Source of the DNA: an uncultured Actinomycetes bacterium
GTDB taxonomy: Bacteria; Actinomycetota; Acidimicrobiia; Acidimicrobiales; RAAP-2
DNA: 64,000 nt
NCBI GenBank assembly: GCA_903860915.1
Contig: CAIOSJ010000023.1
Coordinates: forward strand, 1-64,000
Direction of reading: 5' to 3'
Part shown: piece by piece, positions 43,856 to 53,932 of the stretch
How positions within the stretch are numbered: the stretch's first letter is position 1
Layout: each line of letters begins with the position of its first letter
The notes under the pieces: generated by a model
The model's input: the letters and a program-made list of their open reading frames with translations, nothing else
Database searches by the model: none
Told to the model about the DNA's origin: nothing
Translations under genes and position numbers: made by a program

Positions 43856-44782
43856 GTGATTGACCTGCATACGCACTCCAGTTTTTCCGACGGCTCCGAC
43901 ACGCCCGAGGAGTTGGCCCGCAAGGCGGCCAGTCTGGGCATCACGGCGATCGCTCTCACCGACCACGACACCACGGCCTCGCACAACGAGATGGCGGCGG
44001 CCTGTGCGCAGTACGGCATCGAGCTAGTGCGGGGAGTCGAGATTTCCCTGCGCGACACCGAGCACATGCGGACGGGTCCGAACGGCCAGTCGACGCCGAC
44101 TGGAGTGCACGTCCTGGCCTACTTTCTTCCCCTCGAAGCCGAGAGCCCTATTCAGCTCCTGCTCAAGCAACTACGGGACGAACGGGAAATCCGTAACCGC
44201 AAATTGGTCACCCTCCTTCAGGATCAGGGCTTTGACCGGCTCACGCTCGACGACGTAGTCAGCCACGCCGGCAGCCTCTATTCCGTTGGTCGTCCACATT
44301 TTGCGACCGTGATGTTCGAACAGCACCCCGAAATCGTCGGGGTGCGTAACGATGAGAACTGGGGACGTCTTTTTGTCGACTGGCTCGGGAATGATGGCCG
44401 GGCCTACATCCCCAAGAGCGACATGACCATTGAGCAATTCGTAGCGGCCGGGGCCGGTACTTCGACCTTTTTTTCAATCGCCCACCCGCTGGTGAACTAC
44501 CTGCCCTACCGGACCGATAACGAAGTAGACCAGTTGATGCCGGCTATCGCGGCGTCCCTGCGCGAGCGAGGTTTTCGTGGCATCGAAGCCCACTACGGTG
44601 GCACCAGCGCCGAAACTCGCGCGCTCATGATCAAGCTAACCCGTGACGCGGGGATGATTCCGACGGGCGGTTCTGATTACCACGGTTCGTTTAAGACCGA
44701 CGTGCAACTCGGTTCGGGGCGCAGTGGAGATCTGCGAGTTCCCGAGAGCGTGCTCGAGGAAATGAAAGCTGCCGTCGCCTAA
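43856..44782 (+). CDS. PHP-domain phosphoesterase
   Basis: Protein of 308 residues from GTG 43856 (MIDLHTHSSFSDGSDTPEEL); the ATG at 43814 is an alternative and the track start is within purF's opposite strand. Metal-binding motifs are IDLHTHSSFSDG, LTDHDTT, LVRGVEIS, FFSIAHPL and GGSDYHGS. Members split AMP-3',5'-bisphosphate or small phosphoesters, or belong to histidinol phosphatases. Its stop overlaps that of purL (convergent). Confidence 0.9.
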   Translation: MIDLHTHSSFSDGSDTPEELARKAASLGITAIALTDHDTTASHNEMAAACAQYGIELVRGVEISLRDTEHMRTGPNGQSTPTGVHVLAYFLPLEAESPIQLLLKQLRDEREIRNRKLVTLLQDQGFDRLTLDDVVSHAGSLYSVGRPHFATVMFEQHPEIVGVRNDENWGRLFVDWLGNDGRAYIPKSDMTIEQFVAAGAGTSTFFSIAHPLVNYLPYRTDNEVDQLMPAIAASLRERGFRGIEAHYGGTSAETRALMIKLTRDAGMIPTGGSDYHGSFKTDVQLGSGRSGDLRVPESVLEEMKAAVA

Positions 44783-47055
44783 ACGGCGTTCGTCAAGGCG
44801 TCGGTCAGTGCATTGGTGCGACGAGTGGCGATATCACCAACTGAGCAGTCAATCCACTCGTCGATGACCAGTCGGTCACCGGCAATCACGCCCAGACTCG
44901 TAACGTCCACACCGGCCGACTGAGCCCGCGCGAGAAAAGCCGCGGGATCCTTGGTCGCGACAATAAAACGTCCAGGAACTTCGCTAAAGAGTTCACCGTG
45001 TGCGGTGATACCCGAGGCCCGTAGACCTCGGCCACTCACCGCCACCATTTCTCCGAGGGCGCCGGCGATACCGCCGCCGCCCACGTCGTGCACGGCCGTC
45101 ACGTCACTCTCTCGGCCCGCGCAGATGGCGGCTACTTCACTAGTGACAAAACTGGCCGTACGAGCAAAATCTGCGCCGTTAAATTCAGCGATACGACCAC
45201 CACGGCGACCACGGCGAGTGGCCCAACGAGAACCACCGAGGGGAAATTCGTGCGCCCCGGTCGCGGCGCGAGTGCCGACCAAAAGAACACTGTCGCCCTC
45301 GTTCCAGTCCCAACCCGGGGGTGGAGATACCAGTGACGCGACCACACCCAGCAGGCCAATTACCGGGGTCGGGTCGATGTCGCGACCACCACTTTCGTTG
45401 TAGAGGCTGACGTTGCCGCCAATGACCGCTAGATCAAGAGCACGGCAGGCTTCACCCAGTCCGTCAATAGAGTTCGACAACTGCCACATCACTTCGGGGT
45501 GTTCGGGGTTTCCGAAATTAAGGCAGTTGACCACCGCGGCTGGGGTGGCGCCAACGCAGGCCAGGTTCGCCACACCCTCGGCCACCGTATGCGCCGTGCC
45601 GAGGTGCGGGTCGAGCGCACACCAGCGGGGATTGGAATCGGTGGAAATAGCGAAGCCTCGCTGCGAAGGTGGCAGACCCGGACCGGCGAGGCGCAAGAGT
45701 GCTGCGTCTCGCCCGGGTCCAACGACCGTGTTCAAAAACAGCTGCGAGTCGTACTGGCGATAGACCCACGCTGGGTCGATCAATAAGTCGAGGAGGTCCT
45801 CGGTGGGCGAGCCAATCGGCTCATCGGAGGTCGGGTCGTCCATCCAGATTTCGTCGAGATTGGCTGGTCGCTGACGGGGGCGGTCGTAGAGGGGGGCGTC
45901 GTCGGCCAGCGACGTAGCGGGTACCTCGGCCAGAATCTCGCCATCAAAACCAGAACGTACACGCAGGTAACCAACGGAGGAACCGTCGGGGAGGGTGGTG
46001 GGCTCGACGACTTTGCCGACGACCGAAGCACGAATTTCCCACTTGGCGCACACCTCCGCGACGAGGGGCCAGCCCTCGGGGGTCACGATGGCGAGCATTC
46101 GCTCTTGACTCTCCGAGGTCATAATTTCAAAGGGCTGCATGCCCGCTTCCCGCAGGGGCACGGCGGTGACGTCAAAGTCCATGCCAACACCACCTCGGGC
46201 GGCGGTCTCACTCGAGGCGCAGACTAGGCCCGCGCCACCCAAATCTTGAATACCTACGACCAGACCTCGGTCCAGCAGTTCCAGACAGGCTTCTATCAGG
46301 CGCTTTTCCTCGTAGGGATCGCCCACCTGCACGCTGGGTCGCTTGGCGTCATCGAGTGACGCGGCACCGTCCTCCCCAGAAAAACCGGCGGAGGCGAGAA
46401 CCGAGACGCCACCGATGCCGTCGCGGCCCGTCGTGGAGCCCAAGAGAACGGCCAGGTTGCCCACACCCGACGCGACGCCGAGCACCAGGCGGGGAATGGG
46501 GAGGGCCCCCGCGCAGAGAACATTCACCAGCGGGTTGGATGCGTAGCAATTGTCGAAAGTCAGTTCACCACCCACCGTGGGCACACCGACCGAATTGCCG
46601 TAGCCGGAGATCCCCGACACCACGCCCTCTACGAGCCAGCGTTGGCGGGCGTCGGAGAGTTCCCCGAAAAAGAGTGGGTCCATGACCACCAGCGGACGAG
46701 CGCCCATCGTGAACACGTCACGTAAAATCCCGCCAACGCCGGTCGCGGCGCCCTGGTAGGGCTCGATCGCTGAGGGATGGTTGTGACTCTCAATGCGAAT
46801 AGCAATGGCGATCCCGTCGCCGGCGTCGATGACCCCGGCATTTTCTCCGGGGCCGACTAAAACCCCTTCACCCTCCGTGGGGAGGCGCTTGAGGTGAATA
46901 CGCGAGGACTTGTAGGAACAATGCTCGCTCCACATCACGCCGTAGAGGGCGAGCTCCAAGGGGTTGGGCTCCCGCGACAGGACGAGGCGAATTTCTTCCA
47001 ATTCGCTGTCGGTCAGTCCAAGGGCACGGTGCAAAGGCTCAGCGGGAGTAATCAC
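44779..47055 (-). CDS. purL: Phosphoribosylformylglycinamidine synthase subunit PurL
   Basis: Protein of 758 residues, the small PurL type that works with PurS and PurQ (both encoded 1 kb upstream). Motifs are VMWSEHCSYKSSRIHLKRLPT, IRIESHNHPSAIEPYQGAATGVGGI, GVPTVGGELTFD, VGIQDLGGAGLVCASSE and AVIGGNVSLYNESGG. It uses ATP and ammonia from PurQ to convert FGAR to FGAM. It stands alone between the divergent hypothetical gene and PHP. Confidence 0.97.
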   Translation of the reverse strand: MITPAEPLHRALGLTDSELEEIRLVLSREPNPLELALYGVMWSEHCSYKSSRIHLKRLPTEGEGVLVGPGENAGVIDAGDGIAIAIRIESHNHPSAIEPYQGAATGVGGILRDVFTMGARPLVVMDPLFFGELSDARQRWLVEGVVSGISGYGNSVGVPTVGGELTFDNCYASNPLVNVLCAGALPIPRLVLGVASGVGNLAVLLGSTTGRDGIGGVSVLASAGFSGEDGAASLDDAKRPSVQVGDPYEEKRLIEACLELLDRGLVVGIQDLGGAGLVCASSETAARGGVGMDFDVTAVPLREAGMQPFEIMTSESQERMLAIVTPEGWPLVAEVCAKWEIRASVVGKVVEPTTLPDGSSVGYLRVRSGFDGEILAEVPATSLADDAPLYDRPRQRPANLDEIWMDDPTSDEPIGSPTEDLLDLLIDPAWVYRQYDSQLFLNTVVGPGRDAALLRLAGPGLPPSQRGFAISTDSNPRWCALDPHLGTAHTVAEGVANLACVGATPAAVVNCLNFGNPEHPEVMWQLSNSIDGLGEACRALDLAVIGGNVSLYNESGGRDIDPTPVIGLLGVVASLVSPPPGWDWNEGDSVLLVGTRAATGAHEFPLGGSRWATRRGRRGGRIAEFNGADFARTASFVTSEVAAICAGRESDVTAVHDVGGGGIAGALGEMVAVSGRGLRASGITAHGELFSEVPGRFIVATKDPAAFLARAQSAGVDVTSLGVIAGDRLVIDEWIDCSVGDIATRRTNALTDALTNAV

Positions 47056-47360
47056 ACGTCCAAACTAACCGTCCAAACAGGCCGCGAAACTCACAATACT
47101 TTCCTAAGACGGATAGAGCCTTCGAAATTCGTGCTGGGAGTGCTTCCCTAGAAACTTCTCCTCTCGGCATCCCCCATCTTGGGAAGTCGAAATCCTTATC
47201 TTTCGGTCACCGTGGGTTGCGACCAAGTGGACACCTCAGCCACGGTAGACAGCTCACGACTCACAATGAACCAGAACATTTTCTACATCTCTGACACCAA
47301 GTTGTAGGAAATCTATTACTGTAAGAAGTCCACAATTGAAGTACCAAGGGAGTAAGTGAA
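47056..47360. other. Divergent intergenic region between purL and a hypothetical gene
   Basis: About 300 bp, more AT-rich than its neighbours, with no supported gene. It must carry the purL promoter on the minus strand and that of the 150-aa gene on the plus strand. I could not assign -35/-10 boxes with confidence. AAGGGAG precedes the plus-strand ATG. Confidence 0.6.
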
Positions 47361-47813
47361 ATGGCCATCACCGCCAAGAATTCAACTGCTAAGAAGCCGG
47401 CCAAAGTAGTTAAAAAACGGCCGATGACCGATGATCACAAGGCCAAATTGGCACAGGGGCGTAACGAATCACGGGTCGTTAGCCGCTACCTCGAAGCCAT
47501 TAATGCCGGAAAGGGTAAGCGCGGACGTAAGCGCACGCCCGATTCAGTCTCAATGCAAATCTCGAAAATCGACCGCGAACTACCCGACGCGTCGGCCATT
47601 GTCAAACTCGAATTAACCCAACGTCGCCTCGACCTCGTCATTGAACTCGAGCGCTTGAGCGTACGAGTTGATCTGCGCGGGGTTGAAAAAGATTTCGTAA
47701 AGATTGCGAAGTCCTACGCCGATCGAACGGGAATTTCCTACAGTGCGTTTCGCACCCTAGGAGTACCGGCCGACGTACTGAAGAAGGCTGGAATTTCCCG
47801 TAGTCGCGCCTAG
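47361..47813 (+). CDS. Conserved-looking basic hypothetical protein
   Basis: Protein of 150 residues. The first 70 are very basic (AKKPAKVVKKRPMTDDHKAKLAQGR, KGKRGRKRTPDS). A helical middle follows (SMQISKIDRELPDASAIVKLELTQRRLDLVIELERL). The C-terminal part reads like a short helical DNA-binding module (YADRTGISYSAFRTLGVPADVLKKAG). I know similar uncharacterised proteins from actinobacteria but cannot name a family. It may bind nucleic acid. It converges with purQ, overlapping by four bases. Confidence 0.8.
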   Translation: MAITAKNSTAKKPAKVVKKRPMTDDHKAKLAQGRNESRVVSRYLEAINAGKGKRGRKRTPDSVSMQISKIDRELPDASAIVKLELTQRRLDLVIELERLSVRVDLRGVEKDFVKIAKSYADRTGISYSAFRTLGVPADVLKKAGISRSRA

Positions 47814-48484
47814 GCCGCTTGCGGAAGCGACAGCCCAATAAAGCTAGCCAGTAGGGCCCGGCCGTCCTCGCTCCCGAGCAGCGCCGACGTGGCTCGCTCC
47901 GGGTGAGGCATGAGACCAACGACATTGCCCGCCGAGTTACACACGCCGGCAATGTCGTCGCGAGAACCGTTGGGATTTGCCGTGTAGCGCAACACAATTT
48001 GGTCGTTGGCCACGAGCGCACTGAGGGTATCGTCATCGCACGTATAGGAACCGGAAAAGTGATTTATCGGAATCGAGAGTTCCTCACCCACCGCAGTGGT
48101 GCGCGTCAGGACGGAGCGGTTCGAGACCACGCGCACCGTCGAGGGCTGGCAGAGAAAGGTGAGGCCCCTGTTTTTCTGCAACGCCCCGGGGAGCAGCCCA
48201 GCTTCGGTGAGTACTTGAAAGCCATTGCAAATGCCGAGCACCGGTCGTCCGCTGGCGGCGTACTCCTGTACCGCTGACATGACGGGCGAGAAACGAGCAA
48301 TGGCGCCGGGACGTAAGTAGTCCCCGTGGGCGAATCCCCCGGGCAGAATGACGGCGTCAAATTTTGACAGGTCGGCGGAGGTGTGCCACACAAACTCAAA
48401 GGTGGCACCTAGGGACTCCACCGCGTTGGCCGCGTCGTATTCACAGTTCGAACCCGGAAACACGACAATCGCCACGTGACTCAT
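47810..48484 (-). CDS. purQ: Phosphoribosylformylglycinamidine synthase glutaminase subunit PurQ
   Basis: Protein of 224 residues of the class I glutamine amidotransferase fold. VVFPGSNCEYDA, LPGGFAHGDYLRPGA, the nucleophile elbow LGICNGFQVL and GLMPHPERA with the catalytic His are present. It supplies ammonia to PurL. Its ATG overlaps the purS stop by four bases. Confidence 0.96.
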   Translation of the reverse strand: MSHVAIVVFPGSNCEYDAANAVESLGATFEFVWHTSADLSKFDAVILPGGFAHGDYLRPGAIARFSPVMSAVQEYAASGRPVLGICNGFQVLTEAGLLPGALQKNRGLTFLCQPSTVRVVSNRSVLTRTTAVGEELSIPINHFSGSYTCDDDTLSALVANDQIVLRYTANPNGSRDDIAGVCNSAGNVVGLMPHPERATSALLGSEDGRALLASFIGLSLPQAA

Positions 48485-48735
48485 GAGGCCTCGACAATCC
48501 GCGCGTGTGATTGCTCAATAACGGGGTTGGACAAGAGCCGTTCGGCTAGGGACTGGGCCTGCGCCTCGGCGTCAGCCGCACTAGCGGCCTCCACCTCAAA
48601 ACGGAAGGCCTTCCCGGCTCGCATGGCAGTTATCCCCTCAAATCCGAGGGCCGGGAGGGCCCGCTCAATGGTGGCTCCTTCCGGATCGGCGATGCCGGGG
48701 CGGAGCGAGACTTCGACGAGAACAGAGAATTTCAT
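48481..48735 (-). CDS. purS: PurS subunit of FGAM synthase
   Basis: Protein of 84 residues from the ATG at 48735 (MKFSVLVEVSLRPGIADPEG); the track ORF starts upstream inside purC. PurS motifs are VEVSLRPGIADPEGATIERALPALGF and the closing NPVIEQSHARIVE. It bridges PurL and PurQ. The start overlaps the purC stop (TAATG), and the stop overlaps the purQ start. Confidence 0.95.
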   Translation of the reverse strand: MKFSVLVEVSLRPGIADPEGATIERALPALGFEGITAMRAGKAFRFEVEAASAADAEAQAQSLAERLLSNPVIEQSHARIVEAS

Positions 48736-49637
48736 TAGCCTCGACCGTACCAGTCGGAGAGGCTCAATCCGGTCACATTTTCGTACGCGGCGACATATCT
48801 TTGTGAGGTCGTCGTAATCACCTCGTTCGGAATGCTCGGTGGTGGTGGGGTGCGGTCCCAGGGCTGGGCGGCCAGCCAATCGCGGAAGGGTTGCTTGTCG
48901 AAAGAAGGCGGCACCTCGCCCGCGACGACACTCTCAGCCGGCCAGAGTCGGGACGAATCGGGAGTCAGCACTTCGTCACAAATAACCAGTTGACCGTCCA
49001 CGTAGCCCACCTCGAACTTGGTGTCGGCGAGAATCAAACCCGCCTCGGCCAGCCGGCTCGCGGCCCGACGAAAGAGTTCCAGACAGAGCGAGGACACTTC
49101 CTTCAAGGTGTCGAGGCCCACAATCTCCGCGGCCGTAGCGAGATCAATGTTGAGGTCGTGGCCCTCTTCAGCCTTGGTCGAGGGCGTAAAGAGTGGGGCG
49201 GCGAAGGCGTCGGTGAGCCGTAGACCTACCGGGGCCGGCATATTGTGCACGGTCCCGGTCACCACGTACTCGTCGTAGGCCTGACCCGCGAGGCGCGCAC
49301 GCACGATGCACTCGAGCGGAATCATGGTGGCCTTGCGCACCAACATGGACCGACCGTGCCACGGTGTGGCCTGGTTGAAACCCGGTACGAAGTTTTCAAT
49401 CACTGCGGGGTCGCACGTGACGAGTGCTGACGGGATATCGCTCCCCATGGACGTGAGCCAGTAATTGGTCAGCGCCGTCAGAACCCGACCCTTCTCGGGG
49501 ATGGGCTCGTTCATGACAACGTCAAAGGCACTGAGACGATCGGAAGCGACCATCAGCATGTGCGTGTCGTTGACGTCGTACAGGTCGCGGACCTTGCCTC
49601 GGTAGAGATGAGTGAGTTGCAGGTCGCTCACGGTCAT
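48735..49637 (-). CDS. purC: SAICAR synthetase
   Basis: Protein of 300 residues that joins CAIR and aspartate. LYRGKVRDLYDVNDTHMLMVASDRLSAFDVVM is the ATP-binding start, then CIVRARLAGQAYDEYVVTGTVHN. EEGHDLNIDLATAAEIVG and DTKFEVGYVDGQLVICDEVLTPDSSR follow. It lies between purB and purS with one-to-four base overlaps on both sides. Confidence 0.96.
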   Translation of the reverse strand: MTVSDLQLTHLYRGKVRDLYDVNDTHMLMVASDRLSAFDVVMNEPIPEKGRVLTALTNYWLTSMGSDIPSALVTCDPAVIENFVPGFNQATPWHGRSMLVRKATMIPLECIVRARLAGQAYDEYVVTGTVHNMPAPVGLRLTDAFAAPLFTPSTKAEEGHDLNIDLATAAEIVGLDTLKEVSSLCLELFRRAASRLAEAGLILADTKFEVGYVDGQLVICDEVLTPDSSRLWPAESVVAGEVPPSFDKQPFRDWLAAQPWDRTPPPPSIPNEVITTTSQRYVAAYENVTGLSLSDWYGRG

Positions 49638-50938
49638 CGCCAGGTGAGCGCGTCGAGGAAGCGCCGCCGGTGGGTCAGAACGCGCTCGCTCGAAAAGGCG
49701 TGGTCCAGGACCTCGGCGCTCAGGGGCACCGCTTCGTCCTCCTCGATAATCAGACGGAAATTAATTCTCTCCTCGACGGCACGACGCGCGGCGGCTTGGA
49801 CGATGCGGTAGGCGTCGTCGCGCGAGAGTCCACCTTCAATAAGGGCCAAAAGTACGGACTGGCTGTAGACCAGACCGAGAGAGTTGACTTCCAGATTTTC
49901 CTTAGCCCGCTGCGGGTGCAGGACGAGACCCTCGACCAGACCGGTGGCTTTGCGCAACATGTAGACGGTTAATTGCAGGGCGTCGGGCAGGATTACTCGT
50001 TCAACGCTGGAGTGCGAAATGTCGCGCTCGTGCCAGAGGGCCACGTCTTCGAGTCCCGTTACGAGGTAACCACGCAGCACTCGCGCCAGTCCACAGAGAC
50101 GCTCCGAGAGCACGGGGTTGCGCTTGTGCGGCATCGCCGAGGAGCCTTTTTGCCCCGGAGTGAAGGGCTCCTCAGCCTCTCCCACTTCGCTACGTGCGAG
50201 GTGACGGACTTCGAGGGCGATCTGTTCGATGGTGGTTCCGATGGCCGCGAGCGCGTAGAGCATTTCGGCGTGACGGTCACGGGCGATTACCTGGGTCGCC
50301 GGTACCGGTCGAAGGCCCAGGTGGCGACAGACGTACTCTTCGACGGATGGGTCGATGTTGGAATAGGTGCCCACCGCACCCGACAGCTTGCCCACGGCGA
50401 TCGCCTCGCGCGCCCGGGCGGCTCGAGCGAGGTCGCGGTCCGTCTGGAGGGCGAAGAGGGAGAACTTCGCCCCGTAGGTGGTTGGCTCTGCGTGCATGCC
50501 GTGCGTGCGCCCGGTAATGGGCCAATCAATCGTCTCCACGGCGCGAGCCGTTAGCGCCGTTCGCAGCGCCCGGACTTCACCCAGCACGATGTCCATCGCC
50601 TGGGTCAAGACGCTGCAGAGCGCCGTATCGACAACGTCGGACGAAGTGAGTCCGTAGTGAATCCACGCGCCCTCGGGCATGCCAATCTTCTCCTGGACAA
50701 TGTCCACGAAGGCGGCGGTGTCGTGGTTGGTGATGAGTTCGCGTTCGTCAACTTCTCTCACGAAAGCAGCGTCGATGACTGGACGTCGCTCCCGAAGGGC
50801 GCGCGCGTCGGCATCGGGAACCACACCAAGCTCGGCGAGTGCTTCGGCGGCCAGAATCTCCACGTCGAGCATCGAGTCGAAACGCTTCTCGTCACGGAAT
50901 AATGCCGCGACGTCTTTAGGGGCGTACCTCGAAATCAT
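49634..50938 (-). CDS. purB: Adenylosuccinate lyase
   Basis: Protein of 434 residues of the fumarase/aspartase superfamily. The signature GSSAMPHKRNPVLSERL is complete, and TGRTHGMHAEPTTYGAKF and HYGLTSSDVVDTAL supply catalytic residues. It acts twice, on SAICAR and on adenylosuccinate. Start and stop both overlap neighbours by four bases. Confidence 0.96.
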   Translation of the reverse strand: MISRYAPKDVAALFRDEKRFDSMLDVEILAAEALAELGVVPDADARALRERRPVIDAAFVREVDERELITNHDTAAFVDIVQEKIGMPEGAWIHYGLTSSDVVDTALCSVLTQAMDIVLGEVRALRTALTARAVETIDWPITGRTHGMHAEPTTYGAKFSLFALQTDRDLARAARAREAIAVGKLSGAVGTYSNIDPSVEEYVCRHLGLRPVPATQVIARDRHAEMLYALAAIGTTIEQIALEVRHLARSEVGEAEEPFTPGQKGSSAMPHKRNPVLSERLCGLARVLRGYLVTGLEDVALWHERDISHSSVERVILPDALQLTVYMLRKATGLVEGLVLHPQRAKENLEVNSLGLVYSQSVLLALIEGGLSRDDAYRIVQAAARRAVEERINFRLIIEEDEAVPLSAEVLDHAFSSERVLTHRRRFLDALTWR

Positions 50939-52191
50939 GCTGACTCCTTGCTGTAGTTCTGAGCGATGTCGCTACGTTGGACCATGCCCTCAAAAGAGAG
51001 GGTGGCGGCCGCCGCGTAGGCCGCCTGACGCGCCGCCGCCACGCTGGGGCCCTGGGCGGTCACCGTGAGAACTCGACCCCCCGAGGTCACGAAGTCGCCG
51101 TCAGCATTTCGGGTCGTGCCGGCGTGAAACACCGTAACGCCCTCACGCTCCTGGGCCAACTGACCACGGCTATCGAGCCCCGAGATAACTGCGCCAAAGA
51201 CGGGAGCACTGGGGTAGCCCTCGGCGGCGAGCACCACCGAGACCGCGGCCCCCTCTGGCGAAAGAGCGAGTCCGTGCAGATTGCCCGTCGCCGCGTCGTG
51301 CAGCGCGCGGAAAAGATTATTACCCATGAGCGCCACGATGGCCTGAGTTTCGGGGTCGCCAAAGCGCACGTTGTATTCGAGCAGGTAGGGCCCTTTGTCG
51401 GTGAGCATGAGCCCGGCGTACAGGACCCCACGAAAGTCAATGTCCCGACGGCGAAGTTCGCGCAAGGTGGGGTTAATGATGGTGCTCATGACCCGTTCGA
51501 CTATCTCGGGTGTCACACTCGGTAGGGGGGCGAAGGCGCCCATGCCCCCAGTGTTCGGGCCACGGTCCCCGTCACCCACGCGCTTGAAGTCCTGCGCCGG
51601 CATCAGGGGAATGCCGCGCACCCCATCACAGAGCACGAGCAGTGAACACTCCTCACCGACCAGAGCTTCTTCGATGACAATCGTACGCCCGGCCGGGCCG
51701 AAGGCCACCCCGGATAATTTTTCTCGAACATCCGACTCGGCGTCCGCTAAAGAGGGAGTCACGAGAACTCCCTTGCCCGCGGCCAGCCCGTCAGTCTTAA
51801 TCACGTAGGGACCGGTCATGGAACGCAAGTACTCCAGCGCTAGATCGAGCTCACTGAAGGAGCCAAAGGCCGCCGTGGGAACGTTAGCGGCGGCCAGGAA
51901 CTCCTTTAAGTATGCCTTCGATCCCTCGAGACGAGCACCAGCGGCGCCCGGGCCAAAGACCACCTTGTCCTGAGCTCGCAGAGTGTCGGCTAGTCCCGCC
52001 ACCAGTGGCAGTTCCGGTCCAATGACGAAGAGGTCGGCGGAGAGATCGGCCGGTGACGTACTGACGCACCTCAAACCGGCGGCGGCCATCCCCGCGTTGC
52101 CGGGGGTAACGATGACGTCAGAGGTTTTGGCCAGACTCCACGCGAGGGCGTGCTCGCGCGCTCCCGCGCCGACGACAACTACGCGACTCAC
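50935..52191 (-). CDS. purD: Phosphoribosylamine-glycine ligase (GAR synthetase)
   Basis: Protein of 418 residues with an ATP-grasp fold. [19 protein letters not shown] starts it and [57 protein letters not shown] and [16 protein letters not shown] follow. It makes GAR from phosphoribosylamine, glycine and ATP. Both ends overlap neighbours by four bases. Confidence 0.96.
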   Translation of the reverse strand: MSRVVVVGAGAREHALAWSLAKTSDVIVTPGNAGMAAAGLRCVSTSPADLSADLFVIGPELPLVAGLADTLRAQDKVVFGPGAAGARLEGSKAYLKEFLAAANVPTAAFGSFSELDLALEYLRSMTGPYVIKTDGLAAGKGVLVTPSLADAESDVREKLSGVAFGPAGRTIVIEEALVGEECSLLVLCDGVRGIPLMPAQDFKRVGDGDRGPNTGGMGAFAPLPSVTPEIVERVMSTIINPTLRELRRRDIDFRGVLYAGLMLTDKGPYLLEYNVRFGDPETQAIVALMGNNLFRALHDAATGNLHGLALSPEGAAVSVVLAAEGYPSAPVFGAVISGLDSRGQLAQEREGVTVFHAGTTRNADGDFVTSGGRVLTVTAQGPSVAAARQAAYAAAATLSFEGMVQRSDIAQNYSKESA

Positions 52192-53465
52192 GCGGGGCGA
52201 ACGAATTGCTCACGGCCCGGGCCCACGCCCACCACCGAAATGGTGACGCCGGTGACCTGGGCGAGGTAGGCCACGTAGTCCTGCGCCGCCTGGGGCAGTT
52301 GGTCGTAGGAAGTGCAGTGCGTGATGTCGCAGAGCCAGCCCGGAAGTTCTTCGTAGATGGGCGTGACGTCGTGCAGTACCGACTGGTGGTAGGGCGGGTA
52401 GTCGTAGCGAACACCACCCGCTTCGTAGCCCACGCAGACCTTGATGACCGGGAAGGTGTCGAGCACGTCCAGTTTGGTAAGGGCAATTTCCGTCAGTGAG
52501 TTCAAGCGAGCGGCCTGGCGAGCCATGACGGCGTCGAACCAGCCCACGCGTCGGCGCCGTCCCGTATTGGTACCGTACTCGTGGCCGCGGTCCACCAGCA
52601 GTTCCGCCAGTTCACCGTCGAGTTCAGTCGGGAAGGGGCCAGCGCCCACCCGCGTGATGTAGGCCTTGGCAATACCGACGATGCGGTCGAGGTCCCGGGG
52701 TCCGAGCCCCGAACCGGTACAGGCGCCGCTGGCGACGGGATTCGATGAGGTGACGAAGGGGTAGGTGCCGTGATCAAGATCCAAGAAGGTGGCCTGAGCG
52801 CCCTCTAAGAGAATCCGCTTCCCAGCGGCCAGCGCGTCGTGGACCAGCGTTACCGTGTCGGCAATCATGGGAGCAATGCGAGGAGCCAATTCGCCCAAGT
52901 AGCGATCGGCGAGTTCGTTCGCGTTGATCGGCAGTCGGTTGTAGACCTTCGAGAGCAGCGCATTTTTTTCCATCAGCGCCACGTCGAGCTTCTCGCGGAA
53001 AATCTTTTCGTCCAGCAGGTCCTGCACCCGAATGCCCACTCGGGTGGCCTTGTCGGCGTAGGCCGGGCCGATGCCGCGCCTGGTGGTACCGAGGGCGTTC
53101 TTCCCAAGGTAGCGCTCGGTGACACGGTCGAGTTCTTGGTGGTAGGGCATGATGAGGTGCGCGTTACCCGAGACCACCACGCGTGACACGTCAACGCCCT
53201 TAGCGGCCAGAGTGTCGAGCTCCTTGAGCAGCACCGCAGGATCGACGACTACGCCGTTGCCAATCACGGCGGTGATGTGGGGGTAGAGCACCCCGGACGG
53301 TACGAGTTGAAGGGCGAAGGCTTCGCCGTCGACGACGATGCGGTGGCCGGCGTTGTGGCCACCCTGGTAGCGCACCACCATGTCCATCTCTCCGGCGAGC
53401 AGGTCAGTTAATTTGCCCTTGCCCTCATCCCCCCACTGGGTTCCTACTACCACGGTTGCGGGCAC
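52188..53465 (-). CDS. purA: Adenylosuccinate synthetase
   Basis: Protein of 425 residues from GTG 53465, which has AAGGAG a few bases upstream; the track start overlaps hspR and is not used. [53 protein letters not shown] and [13 protein letters not shown] are standard. It commits IMP to AMP synthesis with aspartate and GTP. It starts 80 bp after hspR on the same strand and leads the run purA-purD-purB-purC-purS-purQ. Confidence 0.96.
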   Translation of the reverse strand: MPATVVVGTQWGDEGKGKLTDLLAGEMDMVVRYQGGHNAGHRIVVDGEAFALQLVPSGVLYPHITAVIGNGVVVDPAVLLKELDTLAAKGVDVSRVVVSGNAHLIMPYHQELDRVTERYLGKNALGTTRRGIGPAYADKATRVGIRVQDLLDEKIFREKLDVALMEKNALLSKVYNRLPINANELADRYLGELAPRIAPMIADTVTLVHDALAAGKRILLEGAQATFLDLDHGTYPFVTSSNPVASGACTGSGLGPRDLDRIVGIAKAYITRVGAGPFPTELDGELAELLVDRGHEYGTNTGRRRRVGWFDAVMARQAARLNSLTEIALTKLDVLDTFPVIKVCVGYEAGGVRYDYPPYHQSVLHDVTPIYEELPGWLCDITHCTSYDQLPQAAQDYVAYLAQVTGVTISVVGVGPGREQFVRPA

Positions 53466-53545
53466 TGGGCTCCTTCGAGTCGGGCTCGTGAAACACCATC
53501 CTACCGCTTTGCTTCTGCTCGGCTGACGCCGCAACGGTCGGAGAA

Positions 53546-53932
53546 TCACCCACGGGGGCGCGGGGTCTCCACAAATATGGCCACGGCGTTTTGCACCGGC
53601 ACCAGGTCTCGGCGGTAGTGGCGATGGGTCTCTTCGATGGTGGCGTGCAGTGTGGCCGCGAGCGCCTCGGCGTTAGCGCGCATCTGGACTAACTCGGCCT
53701 CCAGGGTCAAAATACGCTTGACTCCCTCGAGGTTGATACCGGCGTTGGTGAGTTCTTGAATGTGGCGTAGACGCTCGAGGTCCACTTCGCTGTAGCGCCG
53801 TGATCCCCCGGCGGTGCGCGAGGGGTCCAGCAGGCCCGTTCGTTCGTAGTTCCTGAGGGTCTGCGGGTGCATCCCCGCCAACTCGGCCGCCACCGAGATG
53901 ACGTAGACCGCTCGTAGCGACGGCCTATTCAT
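53546..53932 (-). CDS. hspR: HspR, MerR-family heat-shock repressor
   Basis: Protein of 128 residues. The MerR helix-turn-helix is [46 protein letters not shown], typical of HspR. The C-terminal part is a helical, coiled-coil region. HspR represses the dnaK operon and works together with DnaK. The start overlaps the dnaJ stop by eight bases, so it is the fourth gene of dnaK-grpE-dnaJ-hspR. Confidence 0.95.
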   Translation of the reverse strand: MNRPSLRAVYVISVAAELAGMHPQTLRNYERTGLLDPSRTAGGSRRYSEVDLERLRHIQELTNAGINLEGVKRILTLEAELVQMRANAEALAATLHATIEETHRHYRRDLVPVQNAVAIFVETPRPRG

